Translations under genes and position numbers: made by a program
From: Candidatus Omnitrophota bacterium
GTDB taxonomy: Bacteria; Omnitrophota; Gorgyraeia; 2-01-FULL-45-10
Length of the DNA stretch: 50,086 nucleotides
NCBI GenBank assembly: GCA_020057115.1
Contig: JAGVGJ010000006.1
Location: 1-50,086 of the forward strand
Reading direction: 5' to 3'
Shown: positions 1 to 8,327 of the stretch, piece by piece
Layout: every line of letters starts with the position of its first letter
Numbering within the stretch: position 1 is the first letter of the stretch
The notes under the pieces: generated by a model
The model's database searches: none
What the model was told of the DNA's origin: nothing
The model's input: the letters and a program-made list of their open reading frames with translations, nothing else

Positions 1-179
1 ATATAGTCCGGGTTGGACGGCCATCAAAATTTTTCCGGAGTGAGTGAGGATGGCTAATCCGAACGAACGTCAAGCGACAGACCCACCCCAGAATGGCCGA
101 CAGCCTCCACGAGAAGGAAAATTCTGACTGAGTAAAAATTTGAAGTAATGGGCTGCTGATGGTTTTATATGTATATGGG
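1..179. other. Intergenic end region with inverted repeats
   Basis: No convincing gene is seen here. The region lies downstream of the TauE-like gene. It holds a short inverted repeat, GTCC/GGAC at about 7-18, and a second one, GCCATC at 20-25 with GATGGC at 49-54, enclosing AAAATTTTTCC (26-36). The same 11-mer occurs in the intergenic stretch at the other end of the window. No T-run follows these stems on the minus strand, so they do not look like intrinsic terminators. Confidence 0.4.
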
Positions 180-539
180 TTACTTCGCGAAGATCGTGTA
201 GGCAGCGACTATCAACAGAAATATGCCGAATGCTTTTCTCAGGACGAGATTAGGAAGGCTTTCGGCTATATTGGCCCCTAGCAGGCCGCCGATGAGGAAT
301 CCCAGGCAGATAAAGATGGTTATGTAAAGATGGACATGACCGGCCTTACAATACCGCATGACGGCTAAAAGCCCTATAGGTAGAAGCAGTATGGCGAGCG
401 TCGTGCCCTGCGCTTCATGCTGTGAAAGTCCCGCCAGGAATACCAGGCCGGGAATGAGTATCGTCCCGCCCCCTATCCCGAATATTCCGCTTAGAGTTCC
501 TGCCACAAGCCCCAAAACTATATAAAGCAGTATCTTCAT
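180..539 (-). CDS. Half-length TauE/SafE-family membrane protein
   Basis: This 119-residue protein resembles one half of the TauE/SafE (UPF0721) family, whose members export or import sulfite, sulfonates or other anions through the inner membrane. The glycine-rich GIFGIGGG motif near residue 17 followed by a proline in a hydrophobic segment is the family signature, and about four membrane segments are visible. Full-length members are roughly 240-260 residues with two such repeats, so only one repeat is present and it may work as a dimer. A reading frame continues upstream to 587 inside pyk. The ATG at 539 is preferred because it begins at the hydrophobic segment and lies 25 bases after the pyk stop. 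The substrate cannot be told. It is probably last in a clpB-pyk-tauE operon. Confidence 0.7.
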   Translation of the reverse strand: MKILLYIVLGLVAGTLSGIFGIGGGTILIPGLVFLAGLSQHEAQGTTLAILLLPIGLLAVMRYCKAGHVHLYITIFICLGFLIGGLLGANIAESLPNLVLRKAFGIFLLIVAAYTIFAK

Positions 540-564
540 CTTCTGTCCGCTTTTCCTCGATGTA

Positions 565-1596
565 TTATATGTCAGCCTTGCCGCCAAGATAATCTTCCGT
601 GAACTTTATTATCCTCTCCATCGTCCTGACTGTCTCGACAGGATATTTGCCCACTGCCGACTCGCCCGACAGCATCACGTAATCGGTCCCGTCTATTATG
701 GCATTGGCGACATCGGTGGCTTCAGCGCGCGTGGGTATGCGGTTCTCCGTCATGGATTCGAGCATCTGCGTGGCGGTTATTACGAACTTGCCCGCCAGGT
801 TGCACTTCTTGATTATCATCTTCTGGACGACCGGGACCTCGTATATAGGTATGGCCACCCCCATATCGCCGCGCGCCACCATGATGCCGTCTGAGACCTT
901 GATGATGCCGTCGATATTATGTATTCCCTCTCTGGACTCTATCTTCGCTATGACTTTAGGGCTGTTCTTGCCATACGGCAGGCGTTCTCTTACTTTGGTC
1001 ATATCGTCCTTCGTCCTTATGAATGACTGGGCTATGTAATCGAGTTTGTTCTTTAGGCAAAAATCGATATCTTCCTTGTCTTTATCGCTTAAGCCGCGGA
1101 ATATCAATTTGGCATCCGGAATATTTACGCCCTTATGCTCTTTTAAGAGGCCTCCGACGATGGCCTGGGTCTTAAGGCGCTTCTTCTTCCTGCCTATGAC
1201 CCGGAGGGCGATATTGCCGTCGTCTATATAGATATGATGGCCGTTCTTCACTACGTCAAGAGAGCTTGTATAATCGAAAGGCACCGTGCTGCCTTCACCC
1301 TCGATATCTTCCTGCGTAAGCCATATGATATCGTGCTTCTTTATGTTTATCGGCTTCCGGTCCTTGAATGCGCCTATCCTTATCCTGTGGCCTTCGAGGT
1401 CACCGAGGATCTTAACGCACTTGTTGCACTTTCTGTTTATCTTCTGGATAAGCGCGATCCTGTGTTTCAAATCCTTGAATTCGCTGTGCGAGAAATTGAG
1501 CCTGGCCACGCCCATCCCCGCGCGCACCATCTCTTTTAAGATGGTCTCCGTGCTCGAGGCCGGGCCGAGAGTGCATATTATCTTGGTCTTTGGCAT
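565..1596 (-). CDS. pyk: Pyruvate kinase lacking the C-terminal domain
   Basis: Pyruvate kinase converts phosphoenolpyruvate and ADP to pyruvate and ATP in glycolysis. The start ([13 protein letters not shown]), the substrate-binding ARLNFSHS, the catalytic-lysine segment [18 protein letters not shown] and TATQMLESM followed by [13 protein letters not shown] are all intact, so the A and B domains look functional. The conserved GPKIR-like segment reads GHRIR, with His for Pro. At 343 residues it ends soon after [19 protein letters not shown]. The roughly 120-residue C-terminal domain, which carries allosteric control in most bacterial enzymes, is absent, and no remnant follows before the next gene. 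The start codon lies one base after the clpB stop, so translation is probably coupled. Confidence 0.93.
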   Translation of the reverse strand: MPKTKIICTLGPASSTETILKEMVRAGMGVARLNFSHSEFKDLKHRIALIQKINRKCNKCVKILGDLEGHRIRIGAFKDRKPINIKKHDIIWLTQEDIEGEGSTVPFDYTSSLDVVKNGHHIYIDDGNIALRVIGRKKKRLKTQAIVGGLLKEHKGVNIPDAKLIFRGLSDKDKEDIDFCLKNKLDYIAQSFIRTKDDMTKVRERLPYGKNSPKVIAKIESREGIHNIDGIIKVSDGIMVARGDMGVAIPIYEVPVVQKMIIKKCNLAGKFVITATQMLESMTENRIPTRAEATDVANAIIDGTDYVMLSGESAVGKYPVETVRTMERIIKFTEDYLGGKADI

Positions 1597-1597
1597 A

Positions 1598-3745
1598 TCA
1601 GAGCTTGAACTTTCCCGTATTTTCGTCGATCGTAACGGTTATCTTGTCGCCGTCCTTATATTTCCCTTCAAGAAGCTTCAGGGCCAACTCATCCTGTATC
1701 TCGCGCTGTATCAGGCGCCGTAAAGGGCGGGCCCCGAAGTGCGGGTCATATCCTTCCTTGCCCAGCTTCTCCATCGCCTTCTTGTCGATCGTAAGCGTTA
1801 TATTGCGCGCCTTTAATTTCGCCTGCAGGTCTTTTAACTGGAGCTCGACTATCTTGCCGATATCCTTCTCGGAGAGCTTGTTGAATATGATTATCTCGTC
1901 GACTCGGTTCAAAAATTCCGGCCTGAAATGTTTCTTGAGCTCATCCTGGACTTCGCGCTTTACGTCCTCTTTGGAGCTCGAATCATCCTGAAAATACTGG
2001 CTTCCGATATTTGACGTCATTATTATGAGAGTGTTCTTGAAATTTACGACCCTGCCCTGGCCGTCCGTAAGGCGGCCGTCTTCCAATATCTGCAGGAGGA
2101 CGTTGAATACGTCGTGGTGCGCCTTCTCTATCTCGTCGAAGAGTATCACAGAATACGGCCTGCGCCTGATCCGTTCCGTGAGCTGGCCGCCCTCTTCGTA
2201 TCCTACATATCCGGGAGGCGCGCCTATGAGTCTCGCCACGGAGTGCTTCTCCATGTATTCCGACATGTCGATGCGGACCATGGCATTCTCATCGTCAAAG
2301 AGATACCATGCAAGCGTCTTGGCAAGATACGTCTTGCCGACGCCCGTCGGGCCCAAAAAGATGAATGACCCTATCGGCCGGTTCGCGTCCGAGAGCCCTG
2401 AGCGCGAGCGCCGGACTGCATCGGATATGAGCGCTATAGCGTCATCCTGCCCGATGACGCGGGTCTTGATCCCCTCCTCCATGTGGACGAGTTTCTCGAC
2501 CTCGCCCTCCATGAGCTTGGATATCGGTATGCCGGTCCACTTAGAGACTATCTCCGCTATATCCTCTTCGTCGACCTCTTCCTTCAGCATCTTCGACTTC
2601 TTCTGTATCTCGCGCAGCTTTTCACTCTCTCTGGAAAGCTCCTTATCGAGCTCTCTTGCTATGCCGTAACGGATCTCCGCGACCTTATCCAGGAGCCCCT
2701 GCTTCTCATATCTTTCTTCGTCCAGCTTCGCCTTCTCAAGGTCCTCTTTTATCTTTCGTATCTTATCTATCGCGTCCTTTTCATTCTTCCAGACTGCCTT
2801 CAGCGCGGAAGATTTTTCTTTTAGCGACGCGAGCTCTTCCTCCAGCTTTGCGAGGCGGTCTTTGGATGATTTGTCCTTCTCTTTTTTGAGGGCCTGTTTT
2901 TCTATCTCATACTGCATGATCTTTCGTTCCAGCTCGTCTATCTCCGTAGGGAGACTGTCTATCTCTATCCTGAGCTTTGCAGCAGCCTCGTCTATCAGGT
3001 CTATCGCCTTGTCTGGCAGAAAGCGGTTGGTTATATATCTGTCCGATAAAGTGGCGGCGCTCACTAAAGCGTCGTCTTTGATCTTTACCCCGTGATAGAT
3101 CTCATAGCGCTCCTTCAGCCCGCGCAGTATGGCTATCGTATCCTCGACTGAAGGCTCGCCGATGAATATCGGCTGGAATCTCCTCTCGAGCGCCTTATCC
3201 TTCTCTATGTGCTTTCGGTATTCGTCAAGCGTCGTCGCTCCTATGCACCTTAAATTACCGCGCGCGAGAGCAGGCTTAAGCATATTCGCCGCATCGACCG
3301 CGCCTTCAGCCCCGCCGGCGCCGACTATCGTATGGAGCTCGTCGATGAATATGATGATCTCTCCGCCCTTTGATTCTATCTCTTTCAATACGGATTTAAG
3401 GCGCTCCTCGAACTCGCCTCTGTACTTTGCGCCGGCGACCATGCCGGCTATATCGAGAGCTACTATTTTCTTATTCTTTAGCGGAGTAGGCACATCGCCT
3501 GAAGCTATGCGCCGCGCGAGCCCCTCGGCGATCGCCGTCTTTCCTGTGCCGGGGTCGCCTATCAATACCGGATTATTCTTCGTCCTTCTTGCGAGCACCT
3601 GTATTGCGCGGCGGATCTCCTCATCGCGCCCTATCACCGGGTCGAGCCTACCCTGACTCGCAAGTTCGGTCAGGTCTCTTCCGTATTTTTCAAGGGCGCT
3701 GCGCTTATCTTCGGGATTTTCTTCTTCCGGATTGAAGGGTGTCAT
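1598..3745 (-). CDS. clpB: ClpB-type disaggregase lacking the N-domain
   Basis: ClpB is a hexameric AAA+ chaperone that pulls proteins out of aggregates together with DnaK. The 715 residues hold NBD1 (Walker A GDPGTGKT at 63-70, IIFIDELHT near 131), a Lys/Glu-rich coiled-coil M-domain at about 270-390, and NBD2 (GPTGVGKT at 465-472, LFDEIEKAH further on). The M-domain and the absence of a ClpP-binding loop that I can recognise favour ClpB over ClpA or ClpC. Usual length is about 860 residues; the roughly 150-residue Clp_N domain is missing. E. coli also makes a short ClpB from an internal start, but here the short form is the only one encoded. The ATG at 3745 follows GGGAGAGAAGAT. It is likely the first gene of a clpB-pyk-tauE operon. 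Confidence 0.93.
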   Translation of the reverse strand: MTPFNPEEENPEDKRSALEKYGRDLTELASQGRLDPVIGRDEEIRRAIQVLARRTKNNPVLIGDPGTGKTAIAEGLARRIASGDVPTPLKNKKIVALDIAGMVAGAKYRGEFEERLKSVLKEIESKGGEIIIFIDELHTIVGAGGAEGAVDAANMLKPALARGNLRCIGATTLDEYRKHIEKDKALERRFQPIFIGEPSVEDTIAILRGLKERYEIYHGVKIKDDALVSAATLSDRYITNRFLPDKAIDLIDEAAAKLRIEIDSLPTEIDELERKIMQYEIEKQALKKEKDKSSKDRLAKLEEELASLKEKSSALKAVWKNEKDAIDKIRKIKEDLEKAKLDEERYEKQGLLDKVAEIRYGIARELDKELSRESEKLREIQKKSKMLKEEVDEEDIAEIVSKWTGIPISKLMEGEVEKLVHMEEGIKTRVIGQDDAIALISDAVRRSRSGLSDANRPIGSFIFLGPTGVGKTYLAKTLAWYLFDDENAMVRIDMSEYMEKHSVARLIGAPPGYVGYEEGGQLTERIRRRPYSVILFDEIEKAHHDVFNVLLQILEDGRLTDGQGRVVNFKNTLIIMTSNIGSQYFQDDSSSKEDVKREVQDELKKHFRPEFLNRVDEIIIFNKLSEKDIGKIVELQLKDLQAKLKARNITLTIDKKAMEKLGKEGYDPHFGARPLRRLIQREIQDELALKLLEGKYKDGDKITVTIDENTGKFKL

Positions 3746-3775
3746 ATCTTCTCTCCCATCTACTTCAACCTGCTT

Positions 3776-3845
3776 TAGATCTTAGGTCATAGTATTTAGT
3801 TCTTGGAAAAATTTATTTTTACTATGAACTAAGAACTAATAACTA
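3776..3845. repeat. Inverted pair of tandem heptamer arrays (TAGTTCT family)
   Basis: Four consecutive 7-base units, each starting TAG (best unit TAGTTCT), run on the plus strand at 3776-3803. After a 14-base AT-rich spacer, four more units of the same family run on the minus strand at 3845-3818. The two arms face each other and can form an imperfect 28-base stem. The element sits between the metV stop and clpB, about 30-100 bases before the clpB start, and has no T-run typical of a terminator. Confidence 0.75.
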
Positions 3846-3860
3846 AACTGATCGCATTCT

Positions 3861-4508
3861 CTATGCAACGCGCTGGCGCGGCTTTGTCATCTTGGCGTAG
3901 TCTTTGGGTTTCTGTATCTCTTTTAAAAGATGGAGCTTGTTCTGTTTCTTTAATTCGTTATATATGAGTATCCACGCGCAATCCATGTTCTTATCCACTT
4001 CGCATTTGCCCTTGTCCTGGCCCCCGCACGGACCATTCAAGAGGCCCTTCGGACACCGCGTTATAGGGCATATCATCCCGGTCAACTCAAGGACGCAATC
4101 CCCACATGCGGAGCATTTCTCATAGAACTCGCCTTTACCATCGATCGCGCCCATGAATAGAGTATCGCACCCGACATGGACAGGCTTATCGGTCCTTAGG
4201 TTCTCTTTGACGGACTGGATGCCGAGGCCGCATGCCATGACAAGTATCCCGTCGGCTGCCTCCATCTCTTTCCTATGCTTTGAGAGCTCTAGCTTCACCT
4301 TGGCTGCGACACAGGGTGCTGTCGGTATCGAGTATCCGGTGACGGCCTTGCCCGTCTTCTCGAGGGCATCCTTCACCTTCTTTACGTCATCCTCGCCGCC
4401 CGTCTTACAGGTTGTAGAGCATTCGCCGCATCCTACGATAAATATCTTATTCTGTCCCTCCAGGAACTTTAATATCTCCTGGAGCTCTTTCTGTTTTGTT
4501 ATTATCAT
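3861..4508 (-). CDS. metV: MetV-like methylenetetrahydrofolate reductase C-terminal domain protein
   Basis: This 215-residue Cys-rich protein matches the MTHFR_C family (MetV), a zinc or Fe-S partner of MetF in acetogens and related bacteria. MetF-MetV reduces methylenetetrahydrofolate to methyltetrahydrofolate in the folate branch of the Wood-Ljungdahl pathway. Visible features are an N-terminal VGCGECSTTCKTGG motif, CGLGIQSV, and a C-terminal cysteine cluster (CSACGDCVL, then CPITRCPKGLLNGPCGG). No metF gene lies in the window. Its start overlaps the end of the TPR gene by 62 bases, and a heptamer array lies directly before its ribosome-binding site (GGAGAAGGG). The role is inferred from the family; the standalone context gives no pathway evidence. 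Confidence 0.8.
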   Translation of the reverse strand: MIITKQKELQEILKFLEGQNKIFIVGCGECSTTCKTGGEDDVKKVKDALEKTGKAVTGYSIPTAPCVAAKVKLELSKHRKEMEAADGILVMACGLGIQSVKENLRTDKPVHVGCDTLFMGAIDGKGEFYEKCSACGDCVLELTGMICPITRCPKGLLNGPCGGQDKGKCEVDKNMDCAWILIYNELKKQNKLHLLKEIQKPKDYAKMTKPRQRVA

Positions 4509-5379
4509 CTTTCCCTTCTCCCGGACCCTGGACCCTGAACCCTTGGCCCTCGTTTTTAAGGCGCTTTATTTTCTCCCCCAGCAGCTTCGCGGGTTCTATC
4601 TGATACAAGATCTGATATATGGCGAGGGCATCGTCGATCCTGCCCAATTTTTCATAAACAGCCCCCAGGCGGTCTATGGCGAAATACCGGTCACTCCTCT
4701 GGTACGTGGTAGTTATGGCATTCGGGCCCTTGCCCTCCAGCCAGAGCCGTGACGCCTTATCAAGGTATTCCGCGGCTTCCTGTAATTTGCCGTCCTGAAA
4801 ATATATCCAGCCTATAGAGCCGAGTATCATGGCAGAATCAGGATTCTTCTTTTCGCCTTCTTTCAAGAATTTCAGGGCCTCCTCTTTCTGCCCCATCTTC
4901 TCGAGCCAGTACCCGCCAAGCGTGTATCCTCTTATGTCGTGCGGATTGAACGCCACCTCGACAAAGAACCATGGCAGGACCTCTTTCTCTTCGGCAGGCT
5001 TGAGATGCGTATCTTCCGTTATCTTGACGGAAGAGTACAGCCTCGAATACAGGTCCTTTTTCGCGCCGGAGCCTTGTCCGTGATGATGGCCTTCTTCTCC
5101 GTCTTCATGATCGCCGCGCGCCATCACTTCCGAGGTGAATGATTCCCCTGAATGATATTCCATAGCCTTCATAAAAGGCAGGCCCTTATGGTGATACTCC
5201 TCGGCCTTCATGAAAGCCCAGTCCGCGACAAGGGCCCTCAGGCCCCCGAACATGCGCTGTATTATGTCCTCTTCCTGCGCAGGTCTTACAAAATGATCCT
5301 TAAGCGTAAGGTTTAGGGGTATCGTAGCTGCGTAAATGACCGCGAGCGCTGCAATGGGCGCTACCGCTAATTTATTCAT
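4447..5379 (-). CDS. His-rich TPR membrane-anchored protein
   Basis: I do not recognise a named family. The 310-residue protein starts with a hydrophobic segment (about residues 4-24) that could be a signal or membrane anchor. A His/Glu/Gly-rich stretch follows at about 60-103, including GHHHGQG and preceded by several EYHH-like motifs. The C-terminal half shows tetratricopeptide-like helices (residues about 150-280). The ATG at 5379 is chosen because it lies 10 bases after the ABC permease stop and leads straight into the hydrophobic segment; a longer frame reaches 5457. The order ABC ATPase, permease, TPR protein suggests that it works with the transporter, and the histidines suggest metal binding; both are inference. 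The C-terminus includes RVQGPG, encoded by a heptamer array. Confidence 0.6.
   Translation of the reverse strand: MNKLAVAPIAALAVIYAATIPLNLTLKDHFVRPAQEEDIIQRMFGGLRALVADWAFMKAEEYHHKGLPFMKAMEYHSGESFTSEVMARGDHEDGEEGHHHGQGSGAKKDLYSRLYSSVKITEDTHLKPAEEKEVLPWFFVEVAFNPHDIRGYTLGGYWLEKMGQKEEALKFLKEGEKKNPDSAMILGSIGWIYFQDGKLQEAAEYLDKASRLWLEGKGPNAITTTYQRSDRYFAIDRLGAVYEKLGRIDDALAIYQILYQIEPAKLLGEKIKRLKNEGQGFRVQGPGEGKDDNNKTERAPGDIKVPGGTE
4523..4550 (-). repeat. Tandem heptamer array (AGGGTCC family)
   Basis: Four 7-base units on the minus strand (two exact AGGGTCC, plus AGGGTTC and AGGGCCA). The array is read in frame in the TPR gene's C-terminus, giving RVQGPG, and ends directly before the metV ribosome-binding site. 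Confidence 0.75.
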
Positions 5380-5389
5380 AGAGGATATC

Positions 5390-6115
5390 CTAGAGGTCCC
5401 TGTCCTTGAACGCGAGATATCCGGCCGACAGAAATACCGCCGTATATGCGGCCGCATACGCCACTAGAAATGCCATGGCCCATAACGGCACTATGTCTAG
5501 CGTATGTATTATCTTTTCTTTTATGTCAAAAAGCTCCGGATGCGGCAGGAATATGTATCCCGGCATGCTCGCGCCGAACCATGTAGACGCAAAATATAAT
5601 ATAAGCGATATCCCGATATTTGCCGTCGCGCTTAAATAAAGGGACAATAAGATCGTCAGCGCTGTAAAAAACGACAGGAGGCAAAGCTGGAGCATATATC
5701 CCTGGATGAATAACACCGGCGGAGTAGAAAAGTCCTTCCGCATAAATATCGATATGATAAAAGCCCCGTAAAAGAGCGTAAAGCTTATGGCGGATATCAT
5801 AAATACGCCCAGGAACTTTCCTGATATGAAATGCCATCTTGAGACAGGGTGCGCCAGTATAGGATATATGGTCTTTGCCTCCATCTCCTGGGGCAATTGC
5901 CGTCCGGCAAAAGTGACAGCGACAATGACTGAGAAAATATATACGAGCGATATCCCTATCTCTTTAAAATATCTGGAAAATCCGGTTTCCCCGCCGAAAG
6001 ATATCATGGCGGAATAACCTATCACCACGACAAGGAGGGCAAATATAAGATAGAAATCCTGTCGCCTTAATAGTTCCTTTATAACGCCTTTCGCGATAGT
6101 CCATATATTACGCAT
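5390..6115 (-). CDS. ABC-2 type transporter permease
   Basis: This 241-residue integral membrane protein has about six hydrophobic segments and resembles ABC-2 permeases (NosY/GldF-like). The segment RQLPQEMEAKTIYPILAHPVSR after the second membrane segment is typical of this group. It overlaps the upstream ATPase by 8 bases. The ATG at 6115 is preferred over a GTG at 6124 because AGGTGG sits 5 bases before it. It should pair with the adjacent ATPase; the substrate is unknown. Its position beside CcdA, TlpA and NifU-like genes and a His-rich TPR protein allows a role in metal or envelope protein handling, but this is not shown by the sequence. Confidence 0.85.
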   Translation of the reverse strand: MRNIWTIAKGVIKELLRRQDFYLIFALLVVVIGYSAMISFGGETGFSRYFKEIGISLVYIFSVIVAVTFAGRQLPQEMEAKTIYPILAHPVSRWHFISGKFLGVFMISAISFTLFYGAFIISIFMRKDFSTPPVLFIQGYMLQLCLLSFFTALTILLSLYLSATANIGISLILYFASTWFGASMPGYIFLPHPELFDIKEKIIHTLDIVPLWAMAFLVAYAAAYTAVFLSAGYLAFKDRDL

Positions 6116-6851
6116 CGTGCCCACCTATCATCTTCAGGAAATAGTTCTCAAGCGAATGCCCGCCCTTCTCCGCTACCAGTTTCTCCATGGGGCCGAATTT
6201 AAGCGCGCGGCCCGCCTTCATGACGCATACGGTGTTGCATATAAGCTCCGCTTCGGAAAGTTCGTGTGACGACAGGAGGATGGTCTTGCCGCGTTTTGCC
6301 ATCTGGCTTATGATGTTCCGGACATCGATCCTCCCTAGCGGGTCAAGCCCTGAGAATGGTTCGTCAAGTATCAGGAAGTCGGGATCATGCAGGATCGCCT
6401 GTGCAAGATTTAAACGGGACTGCATGCCCTTGGAAAAACCTTTGACGAGCCGGTCTTTCTCACCACTAATGCCGACCAGCTCTAGCGTCTCGTCTATTTC
6501 CTTATTAAGGCCCGCGCCGCGCATGCCGCAGAAAGAGCCGAACATCTTTAATATCTCTTTTGGGGTCATGAACCAGTAATAATTGGCGATCTCCGGCATA
6601 TAGCCTACCTTGGCTTTGGCTTTAAGCGAGAGCGCGCTTTCGCCGAATATCGAGATGGTGCCTTTTTTAAAACCGATGAGCCCGACGATAGATTTGATAA
6701 AAGTCGTCTTGCCGGCGCCATTCGGCCCCAGAAGCCCGAATATCTCCCCTTCATTGACTTCGAGATCGAGCCCGTCCAGGGCAAGCTTCTCCCGCTTGAA
6801 CCCTTGAGGATAAGAGACCGTCAGATCTGAGACTTTCAGTATGGTTGCCAT
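6108..6851 (-). CDS. ABC transporter ATP-binding protein
   Basis: A 247-residue ABC ATPase. Walker A is GPNGAGKTT at 42-50. The signature motif reads FSKGMQSR rather than LSGGQ, as is common in ABC-2 exporters of the CcmA/NosF type. Walker B is FLILDEPFSGLDP, and the H-loop is LLSSHEL. It powers the permease encoded directly downstream. It starts two bases after the NifU-like gene ends, within one transcription unit. Confidence 0.9.
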   Translation of the reverse strand: MATILKVSDLTVSYPQGFKREKLALDGLDLEVNEGEIFGLLGPNGAGKTTFIKSIVGLIGFKKGTISIFGESALSLKAKAKVGYMPEIANYYWFMTPKEILKMFGSFCGMRGAGLNKEIDETLELVGISGEKDRLVKGFSKGMQSRLNLAQAILHDPDFLILDEPFSGLDPLGRIDVRNIISQMAKRGKTILLSSHELSEAELICNTVCVMKAGRALKFGPMEKLVAEKGGHSLENYFLKMIGGHDA

Positions 6852-6853
6852 AT

Positions 6854-7075
6854 TTACATTACTGCTTCGACCTTCTTTATCTCGGGGAGTTCTTTCTTAA
6901 GCTCCCTTTCAACAAAGCTTGAGAGCGTTACCTGGCTCATGGGACATCCGCAGCAGGCGCCTTTTAAACGCACCTTCACCACGCCGTCTTCTACCGATAC
7001 GAGCTCTATATCTCCTCCATCCTGCTGGAGCGCTATCCTTACCTTCGCCAGCACCTTCTCGACTTTATCTTTCAT
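6854..7075 (-). CDS. NifU C-terminal domain Fe-S scaffold protein
   Basis: A 73-residue NifU C-domain (Nfu-type) protein. It has the QQDGGDIELV segment at 17-26 and the CxxC cluster-binding motif GACCGCPMS (Cys41 and Cys44). Such proteins carry or deliver [4Fe-4S] clusters to client proteins in the cytoplasm. AAAGGT before the ATG serves as ribosome-binding site. It lies 11 bases after the TlpA-like gene, in a run that begins with an Rrf2 regulator and iron uptake genes, consistent with an Fe-S supply role. Confidence 0.9.
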   Translation of the reverse strand: MKDKVEKVLAKVRIALQQDGGDIELVSVEDGVVKVRLKGACCGCPMSQVTLSSFVERELKKELPEIKKVEAVM

Positions 7076-7086
7076 CTTTTACCTTT

Positions 7087-7581
7087 CTACTTTAACAGCT
7101 CTTTTATGTCTTTTTCGAACGCCTCTTTTGGCCTGAAGCCGATATACATCTTCACTATCTTCATATCCTTGTCGATAATAAAAGTCGTAGGTATGGACCT
7201 TATCGGGCCATATACGCCCGAGACTTTACCGTCGTCGATAAGGACCGGGTAGTTTATGCCCTCTTTGCCGGCAAATTCCTTTGCCTCCTCAAGGCTCACG
7301 AGCGCTACGCCGACCATCGCAAAACCTTTTGGCCCGTATTCCTTTTCGAGCGCGATAAAATCCGGCACCTCTTGCCTGCACGGCGGGCACCAGCTTGCGA
7401 AGAAATCGAGGATCACTACTTTGCCTTTAAAGTCCGACAGCTTCACGGCCTTGCCCTCAAGATCGGCGAGGGAGAAATCTTCCGCTTTTTGACCTATCTC
7501 TATGGCATTTCCTTTAGCGCAGGCTCCTACCAGAAATAGCGCCAGCACTACGGCTAGTATTTTACCGGTCTTTAACCCCAT
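7087..7581 (-). CDS. TlpA/ResA-like thiol-disulfide lipoprotein
   Basis: A 164-residue thioredoxin-fold protein. A hydrophobic N-terminus ends in the lipobox LVGAC (Cys21), so it is probably anchored in the membrane facing the periplasm. The active site is FASWCPPC (Cys65, Cys68) and the cis-Pro region is SIPTTFIID. It should keep periplasmic thiols reduced, fed by the CcdA protein encoded directly upstream. A GTG at 7605 overlaps the ccdA stop, but the ATG at 7581 has a strong GGAGGG site and is preferred. Confidence 0.88.
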   Translation of the reverse strand: MGLKTGKILAVVLALFLVGACAKGNAIEIGQKAEDFSLADLEGKAVKLSDFKGKVVILDFFASWCPPCRQEVPDFIALEKEYGPKGFAMVGVALVSLEEAKEFAGKEGINYPVLIDDGKVSGVYGPIRSIPTTFIIDKDMKIVKMYIGFRPKEAFEKDIKELLK

Positions 7582-7601
7582 CCGTCCCTCCGTTCTTTTG
7601 T

Positions 7602-8327
7602 TCACTTCGAAAATACTGACAAAAATTTCTGGGATATTATGGCGAGATAATTCGTCACCATCAACATCCCCACTATCACCAAAAATATTCCGCCCACTAT
7701 ATTGATGGCGCTTATGATCTTCTTGAATCTATTGAAATACTCCAGGAATGTGTTTATGGCGAGCCCCGTCAGAAAGAATGGGAGCGCTATGCCTAAAGAG
7801 AAGACCGCCAAAAGCTTGGCCCCTTCGGCTATGCTGGCCTTTGTCCCTGCCAGCACAAGTATAGAGCCGAGTATCGGCCCGGCGCACGGCGTCCAGGCAG
7901 CGGCGAATGTCACGCCTATCAGGAATGATCCCAGATATGTCGCCCCTTTAGCCTTTATGTTGAGCCTGCGCTCTTTTATAAGGAAGTCGAGTTTTAATAG
8001 CCCTGTGAGGTAAAGGCCGAATATTATTATGAGGATGCCGCCGGCTATCCTTATTACATTCTGATATTGGTACAGCGCTTTCCCGACAGTAGTCGCCGTC
8101 AGGCCCAGCAAGACAAAGACTATGGAAAAACCGAGTATAAAAAGAAGCGAGTGTATTATCGTCTTCTTCCTGACCTCGCCTCTTTTTGCCCCGTCTTTCA
8201 GGTCACCGAATGAAACGCCGGTTATGTATGCTATGAAAGAAGGTATGAGCGGCAAAAGGCATGGCGACAGGAACATGAGAAGCCCGGCCACGAAAGCAAC
8301 TATATAAGAGACCTGTTCGCTTGCCAT
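7602..8327 (-). CDS. ccdA: CcdA/DsbD-family transmembrane electron carrier
   Basis: A 241-residue membrane protein with six predicted segments. The paired redox cysteines sit in FLSPCLLPLIPS (Cys23) and WTPCAGPILG (Cys148). CcdA moves electrons from cytoplasmic thioredoxin across the inner membrane to periplasmic thiol proteins such as the TlpA-like lipoprotein encoded next. The start overlaps the stop of the small upstream gene (TAATG), indicating translational coupling. Confidence 0.92.
   Translation of the reverse strand: MASEQVSYIVAFVAGLLMFLSPCLLPLIPSFIAYITGVSFGDLKDGAKRGEVRKKTIIHSLLFILGFSIVFVLLGLTATTVGKALYQYQNVIRIAGGILIIIFGLYLTGLLKLDFLIKERRLNIKAKGATYLGSFLIGVTFAAAWTPCAGPILGSILVLAGTKASIAEGAKLLAVFSLGIALPFFLTGLAINTFLEYFNRFKKIISAINIVGGIFLVIVGMLMVTNYLAIISQKFLSVFSK

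Noticed and set aside
3776-3845. CRISPR array or intrinsic terminator
   Set aside because: Units are 7 bases with no unique spacers, and no T-run follows the stem.
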